A stretch of DNA of 64,000 nucleotides from contig JBAMDO010000145.1 of assembly GCA_037074765.1 (NCBI GenBank), positions 62,001 through 126,000 of the forward strand, read 5' to 3'. Positions 37,095-48,881 of this stretch are shown one piece after another. Each line of letters opens with the position of its first letter. Position 1 is the stretch's first letter. The translations under genes were made by a program, and so were the position numbers. The notes beneath the pieces are model-generated. The model saw only the letters and a list, made by a program, of their open reading frames with translations. It had not been told where the DNA came from and searched no databases. This stretch comes from Mansonella perstans. Taxonomy: Eukaryota > Nematoda > Chromadorea > Rhabditida > Onchocercidae.

Positions 37095-40000
37095 CCAGCC
37101 TCATTTTTATCACCACACTACGTTAGCCATATAAATGATAAACTAATTTTTTCTCTTTTATTTTTTTCAAAGCCTATGTGATTTACAGTCTGCTAGGCTA
37201 TTTTTTTTTCTTAAAAAAAAAAAAAAATGTCTTATCATTTCAGCAACAATGAATGATAACTAATAATTATTACATAATTCTTATCTTTCATTTAATTTTT
37301 ACTCTGTGTTTGTGTACCTGTTGTATTTATCATTTGTATTCAATCACAAAGATCAGTTATGAAAAATTCCATTTGATTGATTTGTTGCAGTAAATTGAAT
37401 TGGATCAGGATAATTTTTCAAAAGCTATTTCAACAGTGAATTTCACTAAATTCTTTACGTTTACTAAGAGTCACTTATGTGGAATAATTTTATTCAAAAC
37501 TTTTTTTTGATTTCGCTAGGAGTCATTTGATCAAATGGGATAAATAAAATTTGCAAACTTTGGTGATGTTTTTTGCTCAACTGATAGAGAACAAGAAATT
37601 AATTGATTAAAATTTCAATAATTGATTGTAATTGATTTAGAGGGAAATAATTTTACTCCTTTATCAGTATAACATGAAAAGATTATTTTCAAAAAATTAT
37701 ATTTTCCATCCTCAAAAATTTTTAATCAAATATTGGTTAAAGTCAAAATTATATTTTGTTCAACGAAATAATTTTTAACTAGTAATTGAAAAAATAATGT
37801 TTAATTTTTATCAAATAAATGATTTCTTTTTGTATCAAAACATAAAAGATTAAAGATTACTGGAGTAGTGTAATTTCTGAAAATGATTTCGAGGTATGAT
37901 ATCATAATTGCATTTAAAACAAAATCATTGTGTTATTTCTTACGGGTAATTGTGATTCTTACAGGGAAATTACATACTTCTTCTTGATATGTCCGTACAG
38001 TTAAAAGAAAAAAATTTCAAAAATCACAATGATTCTTAATTGTAATGTGTTGATTCATTTTCTGCATTCTATTCTTTTTTTTTTTCAGGTAAATTTTTTT
38101 TTAAGCTCAAAAAAAATTTGCCGAATCCATTTGACAAAACTATAAAATTTGACCTTCAAAATTTTGGAGTAATGAGAGATGAAGGAAAAAAAGAAAAAAA
38201 GTGCTGTTGATTGGGTGAAGAAATTAGCAAAATAATTCCGGAAAAATTTAAACATGAAACTTGCAAATTTATTTTATTCGTTTAGAAAAGTTACCTTTTA
38301 ATTAGTAAAAAAAAGATTAGCAAGTATTTGTATGAGAGTTTGTCCTTGTATGTATACTTTTAATTCTAATGTATATTTTGCCTATTTATAATTGTGATAA
38401 TTGTACTGATTTTGAAGGACGAAGCATTTATGAAATTTGATGATATTTTTCGATTTTACTTTTTCTTTTGTCAAACTTGTTAATGTTAGAAATTTTTTTT
38501 TTCGAATTTTTTTGAAAAGAAAAATTTAGGAATGTATTGTTTTGGTTGTTTTTTTTTTTTTTTCCTGAAAAATGACGCTTACGAATTTCACAATAATTAT
38601 TTGTGAAAATTTTTTAACATTTCAAGATGGAATAATATCTAGGATTTGCTAGAACTGAAATTAATATCAGGCTTTTTTTTAATTGATTCTTAATTTACAG
38701 CTGATGTTTTTTTTATTTCATTTTACAAATATTGAAAAATTACTCTGGTTTATTCTAATCAGGCTTTTTGATTTTTCCATTCAGAATTAACTCAATCTTG
38801 GTTCATCTAAGGCTTCTTTCAAATATTCATTACCTGCAATAATATCAATTGGATCAGAAGAATAAAAGTGAATGAGAAATTGCTAATTGATGACAATTTT
38901 TTTTTTGTCCCTTCTTTTCCTTTATTGAATTAATCGAATTGATTGATGAAAATGAAGTGTAAAAAAAAAACGTCTCATAATTTTTTTTTTTTTTTTTTTA
39001 ATTCGGTTCAATTATCACAATTTTGGTTTCATTTTAGTTAGCACATGTTGGTACAAATCAGTGAATGAACACACAACTGCTCTTTGGTGTAATGGAATTT
39101 TGAAGCTTTTCGGTTTTTTTTTTCTACCATGAAATTTTGATTACAACTAATCACAAACATTTGTGCCTTCTCTAATATAATAGCAAAAAAAGCTGACAAA
39201 AAAGTCAGCAGGAATATTTTCATAAATTTTCAGTTCTTAAATTAGAAATTTTATAATTCCGAAATTTTTAATACATATGAAAGTATAATTTTTTTTTCCT
39301 GAAATTTTATTGAATGTTGATATCATTAAAAATTATCGATTCAAAATTGTTAAAAGAAAAAAAAAAACCTTCTGTTATACTATATTAGTTATAGTTTTTA
39401 GTCAAAAAAAGATTAAGATAGATCAAAGATAAACTAATTTATTGAAAGTAATTTTCTAAAAAATTCACTCGCATATTTCAATTTTCACGATATGTTTGTC
39501 CTTTTTTGCACACTTAACTAACTTTCGCAGTTTTACAGACTATTCAGTTGATCGTGTTACGATATGTTTAAGTGCTCTAAATATGGAATAAATATATATA
39601 TCAATTGAAATGAATTAAATGTGAAATTATAAAATGATTTGTTTGTTAAAAAATTTAGTAAAATACAAAATTAATATTATGAAAAATTATAAAGAAAAAG
39701 TATTGAAAAAAAATTATAAAATGTAATAAGTATGAAAGATTAAGTGTAGAGCAGATGGAGAATTTTCAAGTAATAGATAATTAGTTTAGTTTAAAAAATG
39801 TTGAAATGAATGATTACATTGATGATCTAATTGTGTTTAATTAGATAATAAAATTGAATTAATATCTGAATTTGAAAATGATTTATGAATTTATCAAATT
39901 GATTCAATTAAACAATCATTGAATGTCGTCGTTAACATTAATCATTTTCTGGTAAGATTATTTTTAGATTTATCTGAGTGTTAGATTATAAAATAAAAAT

Positions 40001-40717
40001 TCATTATAATTTTTTTTTTTTTGTTTTTTCCCATTCGGCTATGTGTTATTTTCGAAAATGTTACATTACAGTATTCTTCTATAAAAGAAAAAATTTCACT
40101 AGCTTTTAAAGTTAAAGACAAAAAAAAAAAAAAAAAAAAGAACGAAGCGAATGCACTCATTAATTACGAACGAACTTGTTGAGCTGATTTTCAAAAATTT
40201 CATTTTTGAAAAGCTTTTTCAGTTTGTCAGATAAAAAGGAGCTGAATATTGGATAGTTTTTTTTCGAAGGAAAGTGTTATCTCATTATCACTTAAAGGCT
40301 TTTACTTTTTCGGCTGCTCTACCTTTTAAAAAGTAATTTCTTTACTTTTAAATCAGTTTCTTAATAAATGCAAAAATTTGTGTATCATCAATATATCATT
40401 TATCATATACCTTGTATTTAAATTAACATTTTAATGATGTGGTTTATGGTAGGTATATGATAGAGAATGTTTTATCTTTAATCATATCACACAAATGACA
40501 TTGACAACAAATGGTAAATGTTGATAATGATAATGGTGATAAAGTGTTGTACAATAAAATGATTTGTGTATGTTGGAGCTGAAAGAGGGATGAAAAATTT
40601 AACTGTCATCTTTGCACAATTTTTGTCTCCCAACTGGCTTTTTTTTTTTTTTCACTTCACCACTTTTCTTTTATATTTGTATGGAAAGAAAAATGATGAA
40701 GCTTTTTATTTTTATAT
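37095..40717. other. AT-rich region, no gene seen
   Basis: It contains long T runs (38979-38999, 40010-40021), an A run (40121-40139) and many pyrimidine tracts. The minus-strand open frame at 39038-39223 is short and without splice context. Confidence 0.5.
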
Positions 40718-40820
40718 CTAATACTGTCAACATTTTTTTGTAATACTGTCAACATTTTTTTTGCGCACATTTCACATCTCCGGTAATACTACTGTCACCA
40801 TTTGTAATTATTGTCACCAT
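40718..40820 (+). repeat. 22-bp tandem repeat, decaying, four copies
   Basis: TAATACTGTCAACATTTTTT recurs at 40719 and 40741. After about 20 unrelated bases, two variant copies with CACC for AACA (TAATACTACTGTCACCATTT, TAATTATTGTCACCATTTTG) follow at about 40783 and 40804. Confidence 0.85.
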
Positions 40821-42176
40821 TTTGAACATTCATTTTTTTAAGGTATCTTTTTTTCTTTTTCCTATAACATTTTATTATTTTTGATTGAAAATATGTCGAC
40901 GTTTTTATTTTGCTTCAAAAGAAAATTCATGCATTTTGTTCAAAAAACACTTTCAATATTTCCGGTGTGGTATGATGACATTGGATTAAGCTGCAGAAAT
41001 TTATTCTCATATTTGATTGATTCCTTGAAGGCTTTTTTTTTAAATGAATGAAAATGAAAATGCAGATAGGAGCAATTTTTATCATCACTGTTGAAATTAG
41101 CTTGAAAATTTTCAAAATTACAAATATTAATGATTGTTTATATGGTTCAGATATTTTGATATTTCATTGAAGAAACTATTTTGATATTAATTAAAGCATC
41201 GTAAAAAAAAAAATTGCATGTATAAGGGGATTGCAATAGAATATTGCATAAATATATTCAAATTTGAATAAGCAAGTAATTAGATTTTCTATATAAATCA
41301 AGGTAGTAATTGAATAATACATGCATTAGGATAGGAAATGAATTTTTCAGCAATAAATTGCTTTTCCAATTATTTGTTAAATATTTTATTGATTTATTGA
41401 ATATATGTAGAAATCTATAAATTAATTGTAGTAAAAAATTATAGTGAATGAGAAGGTTTAATTGCAATATATCCGATATGATTCATAGTTTACGCTATCA
41501 AAATTCTTTTTTTTTCTTTCTTCTTTTCAATCTTTTCGTCAAATTGATCCATTCATCTATATATGGACAAATGGATATATTGATAAATGAGTGTATGATG
41601 TCATGATAACATTTTTATCAATGATATCATTAATCTCTTCTAACATCAATGATACTACTCTGTATTGTTTTATCTCTCTTATCATTTATTTCATGAAATG
41701 AAAAATTATCAAAAATTGACAAAATAGCTATAAAATTTCATTAATAATAAATATTTGTATGAATTTGATAAGTTTTCTTTTTTTTTTCTTTGAAACTTTA
41801 TTGCTACCTGTATAACTAGTATTATCTATTGTTTTTGCCAAATTTAATATTACGGTAAGTATACTTTTGAAAGCTGCTACATTTTGGAACATGTGACATT
41901 TTCAACTTTTTATAATTCCTGTTGTACAATTTTATAGCAGTTTTGTTCTTGCTAAATGGCATGGAATAATGTTAAATAAATGTTTGAGGGAACTTTTCAG
42001 TTTTTCATTGGAATTTTTGTTTGAATTGTCCAAAATTTTATCCAGAATATTCTTTTGTCTAAAATATGAACACAGTAGCAATTTGTTTCTAAGACAGCAA
42101 TAAAATTTTTACAGATTCACATGCGGTCAATTTAATTTCAACGAATGTTGGAATTGCTTAACAATTTCCTTGTCAG
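40821..42176. other. AT-rich region, no gene seen
   Basis: Short open frames only. A GTAAGT-type donor at about 41856 has no convincing partner acceptor. Confidence 0.45.
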
Positions 42177-42225
42177 TTTTGAACCAACTAAAACAAACCA
42201 TAGCATTCCATATTTGACAGGTCAG
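42177..42225 (+). CDS. Candidate internal exon (49 nt)
   Basis: Acceptor AATTTCCTTGTCAG ends at 42176, and a good donor (GTCAG|GTAATA) starts at 42226. One base plus 16 codons read FEPTKTNHSIPYLTGQ. One other frame stops at once. The exon is clearly less AT-rich than its flanks. Entry phase is 2 and exit phase 0. No family was recognised, and its partner exons are unknown. Confidence 0.28.
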
Positions 42226-44075
42226 GTAATAAATTACTTTCTATATGTGTATGTGAAATGAAAATGAAATTGAAAAAATAAGTAAAAAACTACGAATAAA
42301 TTATTGTTAAGGTTGCCTGCTGCTGCTATTGCTGCTGATGTTCTATCCATTTTTAATTAAACATAACATGTGTGTAACATGCCTCCTCAATTTATGCATA
42401 AAACTAGAATTCGATTGATAACTTTAATTAGATTGGCAACAGTCTAAAATAATCACTTTATGGATTTTAATTTTAAAAATGTTTCAAAGGATTAAATGAT
42501 GGTCAGTAATGGTCGTAATAGTCAGATAAATAGGAAAAAACTTTTCTCAAAGTTTTAAATTACTGAATAAACGAAATGTTCTCAATGCAGTTATCGAAAC
42601 TTTTTTACAAAAATATTTTGTATATAGTATCTAATGAAGACAAGACTAGAATATTTATTGTATATTTATTTATATTTATATAAGAATATTTATTGCTTTT
42701 TCAGAGTTTGAAATTGTAAAAAACAATTCTGAAATATATTTGATTTATATTTATTTATTAAATTTGTTCATTTATTGTACGTAGATTCAAATTATGTTGT
42801 CAAAATGTAATTCATAAGTTTTCAGACAATTTCAGTTCGAATTTTTTTAAATTAAATTTGACATTTCATATATATATATATATATGATGTATGTATATGT
42901 TAATCAAAATTTTGCAGAAAAGCTATCATATTCTGAACAGTATATTTCACACTTTTCTTTTTGATTAATTCAAGCAGTTCAAATTTCAACTTATTTTATT
43001 ATTCATATTGATATTTGTTAAGATTAGGATTTTGCTATTTTTTGCTTCTTTTGAATTTCGTATAATGTTTCGTACTGAAATTCTCAAACTAGCCTGATTC
43101 AATTTGATCCAATTAAAGCTACATAGATATCATACATTATTACATTATATATTGCAGTAAATGATAATAAGAGGTTTACGAGGTCAAGCATTTCATCTAA
43201 ACATTCACTGTTGAAGTAGAAAAAGTTTTGAAAATTGATCGAGAAATTTCAAGCTGTCCTAATCAAACATGAGTATCAGGATGTATGAAATATAGGTATA
43301 CAATTTCATGAAACATGCCTTATTGTTTTTTTTGAAATTTTGATATTTTAATTTCATCTCATACTTCTGGTTCTTTTTTTTTTTTTTTTTTAGATCTTAC
43401 AGATTAAATAATTAAACGTTTTATTCAATTCGAAAAATTGTTTGAAGCATAATCGATCTTATGTAAGTTTGCTTCTTTTATTTAATTCATAAAGTTATTT
43501 CAAAGATGACAGAACTCTTTTGTTTTCTTTTCATTTATTTTATGAATTGGCTTGTAATGTTAACAATTTTTATAAAAATTAATGCTCATAAAGTTTTGTT
43601 TGTTATTTTACTTAGAAAAAGAAATCAATAAAAGAAATGTGCTCAGTATTTCGTTCTTGTTGTTGTTGTTGATATTGTTGTTATTGTTGTTGATGTTGTT
43701 GTTATCGTTATTTTCCTCTTTATAATATGATTATTTAGGTTAAGATTTTTGTGCTGATATTTCTAGCGATATGAAACATTGAAAATTTTACAGTTTGCTT
43801 AAATTATAAATGTATGATTTAAATGAGTGTATTCAATTAGTTAAGCTAATTTGATTGAAAATGCAATAGATTAAAAATGAAAGGAAATGATTAAATTAAT
43901 TTTTTCAGTGTTTTTTTTTTTTTTTTTCTACTACGATTTGTTTTTTTTCCCCCATTAAATATTTCAAATTCCTTTCAATTGAAATTTACACAAAGCTATA
44001 AGATAATGTATGTTTTTCCTAATCTGTTAACAATAATGATATATTCTGGTTGATAAATAAGCGTGAAGTACGGGT
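42226..44075. other. AT-rich region, no gene seen
   Basis: It contains a TA run at about 42872-42886, a T run at 43375-43391 and a TTG/TTA trinucleotide run at about 43656-43708. Confidence 0.5.
43656..43708 (+). repeat. Imperfect (TTG)n microsatellite
   Basis: TTG triplets with ATT, ATG and ATC interruptions run for about 50 bp. Confidence 0.85.
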
Positions 44076-44380
44076 TTGTGTGTGTATGTGTGTATGTATG
44101 TGTGTGTGTATGTATGTGTACGTGTGTATGTGTATGTTTGTTGTGTGTGTATGTGTGTATGTGTGTGTGCATGTATGTGGTGTGTATGTATGTGTGTGTG
44201 TATGTATGTGTACGTGTGTATGTGTATGTTTGTTGTGTGTATGTGTGTGTGCATGTATGTGGTGTGTGTGTGTATGTGTGTGCATGTGTGTGTATGTGTG
44301 TGTGTATGTATGTGGTGTGTGTGTATGTGTGTGTGTGTATGTGTGTGTGTGTGTATGTGTATGTGTGTGTGTGTGTGTGT

Positions 44381-44416
<36 letters not shown>
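44076..44416 (+). repeat. TG/TATG array with 92-bp higher-order repeat
   Basis: About 340 bp of TGTG and TATG units. A 92-bp block at 44093-44184 (with landmarks GTACGTG, GTTTGTTG, GCATGTATGTGG) is repeated at 44185-44266 with a 10-bp deletion, and GTATGTATGTGGTG occurs once more near 44305. It ends in a pure (TG)n tail. The Cys/Val and His/Thr open frames on both strands are artefacts. Confidence 0.95.
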
Positions 44417-44565
44417 TCAATCAGGATGGATGGTTTTTTCGATGGAAGTATATTACAATGAAAAGTTTGTTTATTTAATTTCTTTCTTTTAATATGATGA
44501 TGCTTGTTGAAGAAGAATAAATTAAAAAGTATCATTGAATTAAATGTTAAAAAAAACTAAATTTG

Positions 44566-44744
44566 ATGGTATACGTGCAGACTGGATTGTTTTTGATTAA
44601 TTTAAATTTGCGCCTCTTTCTATCGTATCATTTTTCCGTCTGCGAATCATTTGTTTGTTCAACCCACCTAGTTGTGTTTGTTGATGTTTTCTTTTTGGCA
44701 TCAAAAAGAGTGCAGGGATTCCCCTTGATATTGGCGTACTGCCA
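44566..44744 (+). CDS. Candidate hydrophobic first exon
   Basis: An ATG at 44566 opens 59 codons plus two bases up to a strong donor (TGCCA|GTGAGT, 44745). The same frame would otherwise stop within two codons. It reads MVYVQTGLFLINLNLRLFLS, then a Cys-containing stretch (SVCESFVCSTHLVVFVDVFF) and RVQGFPLILAYC, which suggests membrane segments. An alternative start is an acceptor GTGCAG at 44580, which is weak. The patch 44620-44900 is among the least AT-rich in the window. The minus strand is also open across part of it. No family was recognised, and no in-phase next exon was found nearby. Confidence 0.25.
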
Positions 44745-45000
44745 GTGAGTGTGGGAAATTGGCTAATTGCCAGGAGTGTTATTTTCTATAATCGTTCCAT
44801 TGCATAGAATTGTAGTGTGGTTAGGGATGCTAGAGTGGACAGGAGCAATTGAACTGGTTGTTTTGAGAGAAACAGTTATTTACTGAGAGATATCGGGGGG
44901 CGGGAAGTGAAAATGATGCTTTTTTTTTTTTTTTGCTTATTTCATTTATAATTTTAATTCTTATAATAAGCATACATTACTATCTAACATATATTTGAAA

Positions 45001-45106
45001 GAAGGAAAATATTAAATTTAATATTTAATTATTTAATTTTGGAACATTCAAGAAGGAAAGTATAAATTTAATATTTAATATTTAAATATTTAATTTTGAA
45101 ACATTC
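45001..45106 (+). repeat. Tandem duplication of about 52 bp
   Basis: GAAGGAAAATATTAAATTTA... at 45001 is repeated from 45052, with small insertions of TTTAA units. Both copies end in TTTTG(G/A)AACATTCA. Confidence 0.85.
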
Positions 45107-47690
45107 ACTTCTTTTTCATGCAATTTTTTCCATGAATTTAACAAAAATTATACGTTTTTTTATAATCATTTTTTCTATTCGTATTATTTTGCTGAATTTT
45201 TTTTTATTGCATAATTTTTATTTCTAAATGTTTTTTCACTTCTAAATAAATGATTACTGCACATCTTTTCTTTTTCCTTTTTTTTTTGTTTTTTTTTTTT
45301 TTTTTTTTGTTTTTTTTGTTTTATTAAATTAACGTTTCGTTTGCAATCTTTTTAATAATCTTTTATTTTAAAATTAAGATGATTTTTTCATTTTTTTTTT
45401 GCTGAAATTTTTATTCATTAAAAAAATTAATTTGAAATTTCATATAATAAAATTTTTTTTTTCTGAACGTTTCTCCAAATATGCCATCATCACATCGTGC
45501 AAATCGTATCATACTATCAATAGTTTTGATTATTTGTCTTTTTCGTAGTATCATAACAATTATTCCTAATCATGGATAGAATAAAGTTACTTGTTCAAAT
45601 TTACGGTATTATGAATACGCTAGATATATTATGATGTAGATAGAATTTAAAATTTAATGCTTATATTTCATAGCAGTATTCCAGCATCTTCTGCTTAAAT
45701 TCTGTACCTTACTGTAGAACTCAGATAATATCGATAAGAAATGATAATTATTTCTGATAAAGATAAAATTTTTTTCTCTTCCACCATTAATTAATCCCTT
45801 AGTGTGTTGTTTTTTTTTTTTTTTTTTTTTTTTTTTTTGTTATTTTGAAAACAAATTTTTAGGAAAATGATCGAAACAATGGCGAATATATAAAGTATAT
45901 GTTTGTTTTAGTGATGTGGCAACAATACTTAATGGAAGCAACCATTTATTTGTTATTCATTCATTTCGGATACAACATTTACAAAATGTCAATATTTTCT
46001 TCCCATAAATTCTAAATCGTATAGCGTATCTGTCGTTTTTGTTGTTGTTGTTGTTGTTGTTGTTGTTTCTGTTGCTGTTGTGCATTATTATCACATATTT
46101 TCATTTTTTTTCTCAATTTCATCTATTTATTTTATAAAAATAATTTTTACTTAGTACAGTTTTACATATGTATTGCTCCATCCATATATTTACCTAGGTA
46201 TTTCAGGTTAGTTATCACAACATTTGGAATTCAATGGGATATAAGAATGAAATTTTGATCTCTAAGCAGTTTATAGGTTAATAAATATTTGGCCTAAAAA
46301 AAAAAAAAGAATTATTGTTAATCTTGTGAACAGAAAGTAAAGTTTTGGTGGTTTTAGTAAGCAGAATTGTTTCTTACCGAGATAAAGTGGTTAAATTGTG
46401 TTATTAGTTGACAAATATGCAGCGCTAGTTTACAAATTACATTCGCGAAAATAATACTATGTGATTGAATATGTAAGATATGAATTTCAGATTGCTAACC
46501 GTATTATTAAGAAAAATTTGATGTACCAGCTATAAATCTATTGATAATGGATGAGGATATTCAATAAAAAAAGTATTACAAAATGAAGGAAGGCAAGAAG
46601 AAAGCAATGAAAAGAGAAATGAAGGGTGAAGTAGAAATTTATTATAATGTTGTCATTGCTTAATGCATCATCAATTATTAGCTTTCAAGGGTGAATTATA
46701 GTGATTTATTACCTTCGCTGTCCATTTTACAAAACTTTTCATCATTATTCAAAATTTCATTGCTTATCCAAATGTACCATTTGATGGAAGTTGAAAACGA
46801 ATTTTGAGAGAAGAACTCTCAAATATAATTTAACCATTGAATATAAAACTTTGCTATATTGATAATTTCTATGATAGGCAAAAAGAATTAGATATGAAAT
46901 TAGAATTGCTTTGTAAATTTATCGAAATTTCAAAGTTTTGATTTGCAATGTTCGTTAGATAGAATTTCAAATTTTAGTGCCAGAGATTTATTAATAATCT
47001 TCCTCTGAATTCTGTTATGTCTAATTTTCAAACATTTCATTTTTTTCAGAAAATATTTCATTAATCATTCAAGAAGCAATCTTCTTTTCGATGTTCTATC
47101 ATCCTTTCTGTTGAATGTCCTTGAATGTTGGACAAGAAAAGAAAATGAATGGAAGAAGGTGTGGTGAACTTTTATTCTTACTTGACATGTTTTTATTATG
47201 ATTATGCTATGATAGATGCAGTTAAAGTTTGTAAGATCGATCTTTATTTATGTAGAATAATATCATCTATAATTATCGATGGTTAATCCGTATTTCAAGT
47301 ATAAAAGATAGATGAGAGTAGTGGAACTATAATTTTGAAAATTTTTTTACATGTTATAGAAATTTTGAAAGGAAAAATTAACACCAGTAATCAAATTGAT
47401 CATTATTTTCGGGCTTTTTTTTTCTTTTTTTTTTTTTCTCGAGTATTGATGAATTTAATTGTATGTCATGCTGTTTGACTATAACAGAAAAAAAAAACCC
47501 ATGGGAAAGGAAGAGTTTTTTTGAGAGAGCGATATTCCGTAATGATAGGAAAAAAATGAAATGATGGCTTGATGTGTACGATGATTGTGCTTTTTGTGCT
47601 CACTTGATTTAGTTTAAATTTTATTTCCTTCTTGCTAAAAGAAATTGTTTTTTTTTTTCTTTTTTTTTAACCACTGCTGATTATTTGTAG
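45107..47690. other. AT-rich region with very long T runs
   Basis: It includes T runs at 45288-45308 and 45809-45838 and a (TTG)n run at 46037-46081. No gene was seen. It directly precedes the candidate exon at 47691. Confidence 0.5.
46037..46081 (+). repeat. (TTG)n microsatellite
   Basis: TTG triplets run for about 45 bp, with CTG variants at the end. Confidence 0.9.
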
Positions 47691-47737
47691 TTACTATGTC
47701 AACACATGGTGATCATCAGTTCAGTAATTGGCATCTG
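47691..47737 (+). CDS. Candidate first coding exon
   Basis: A long pyrimidine tract and acceptor (ATTATTTGTAG) end at 47690. After a 5-nt leader an ATG at 47696 opens 14 codons (MSTHGDHQFSNWHL) that end exactly in phase 0 at a strong donor, GTAAGT, at 47738. The residues are polar and varied, unlike the Phe/Lys/Ile noise of the surroundings. Acceptor plus tiny leader suggests a trans-spliced start. No phase-0 partner exon could be fixed downstream. If it belongs to the gene at 58831 it would need an 11-kb intron and a different junction, for which nothing was seen. Confidence 0.3.
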
Positions 47738-47824
47738 GTAAGTTCAAATATTTCGCCACTTGTCTACACAAATTAGTGCTTATATTTTATGTACATTTCT
47801 AATCTTCCTACTACTTCATTATTT

Positions 47825-47856
<32 letters not shown>

Positions 47857-48662
47857 TTTATTCTGAACATATATAGAGGGATTAATTGTTCATAGTTTCA
47901 TTGTGACATTTTTAAGATAATCTAATGAAGAATTTATTTTGTAAAATTTAATTTAAAAATAATGCATTATTTAAGCGGATGTAATTTTGTTCTTATAATT
48001 TTGACATTATACAGCTAATGTCTAATATTTAAGCAATTCTCATTCGTGCTTCATTTGGTAATCATAAATTTATATTGGGCATTTAAAAGAAAAATAGTAA
48101 GATTTAAAAGTATTGTTTAGATTTTTTTAATAGATAAATTGTTTTAATATTTTGAGTACTAAAATTTTGCAATTATATATTTTTTGTTCAACTTTTCAAT
48201 AGTTTAATTAACATTTTCTCATGCAAATTAATTTTGACTAATAGATGATATGAAATGAAATTTTTACGATTCACATACAAGTTTTCCATAATGATTGTTC
48301 ACCTGAGTATTGTAAGTAAGATGTCTTGTTATTAAATATATATATATGTATTGTTGAAACAGGGTTGGAGTATATAATGTCGCGGACTAACAATTATTAA
48401 GTGTGTCATTGTAATTTTTCAAATATTCGGGAAGTGGGTAGTTAAAAAAGAAGTGGTAGTTTGGAACACCAACCATTGTGTATCCATTATCTTTCATTTT
48501 TCTAATTTTTGTGATTTTTTTTTTTTTTTTTTTTTAATTTAATTTAATTTAACTATACGGGATTTTGTCATACAATTCACATATATACATATATCCACAA
48601 TTCACATAGATGGACATGTATCGGGATTTATATATTCACATATACCCAGTTTAATACATATC

Positions 48663-48677
48663 TTAAAGAGATAGAGG

Positions 48678-48708
<31 letters not shown>

Positions 48709-48881
48709 GACTGAAAGATAGAGAGAAGAGAAATAGGAGGGTGGGTTTTAGGAGGTAGGGCAGTTTGATTGGATCGGGAAGTGAGTGTCGGTAATGACAT
48801 ATTTTCAAGGGCACCCAACAGCGCTCCTCTCGTCAGTTTGTGTATGTTGATTTTGTGCTCAACATTCAACAGCAATCTCAT
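48663..48881 (-). CDS. Doubtful open frame, unknown protein (72 aa)
   Basis: On the minus strand an ATG at 48881 opens 72 codons. The first 50 read a complex sequence (MRLLLNVEHKINIHKLTRGA, then LLGALENMSLPTLTSRSNQT). The rest is Ser/Leu from the GA repeat. The unique part (48735-48881) is one of the least AT-rich patches in the window. There is no upstream acceptor and no recognised family. An exon ending before the repeat is possible (CTTTCAG is an acceptor, not a donor, on this strand). Confidence 0.2.
48667..48733 (+). repeat. (GA)n microsatellite
   Basis: A purine-rich GAGAGA run with a few interruptions over about 65 bp. On the minus strand it creates Ser/Leu frames. Confidence 0.9.

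Noticed and set aside
43996..44535. Several 130-180 codon His/Thr/Tyr and Cys/Val frames
   Set aside because: They are artefacts of the TG/TATG array.
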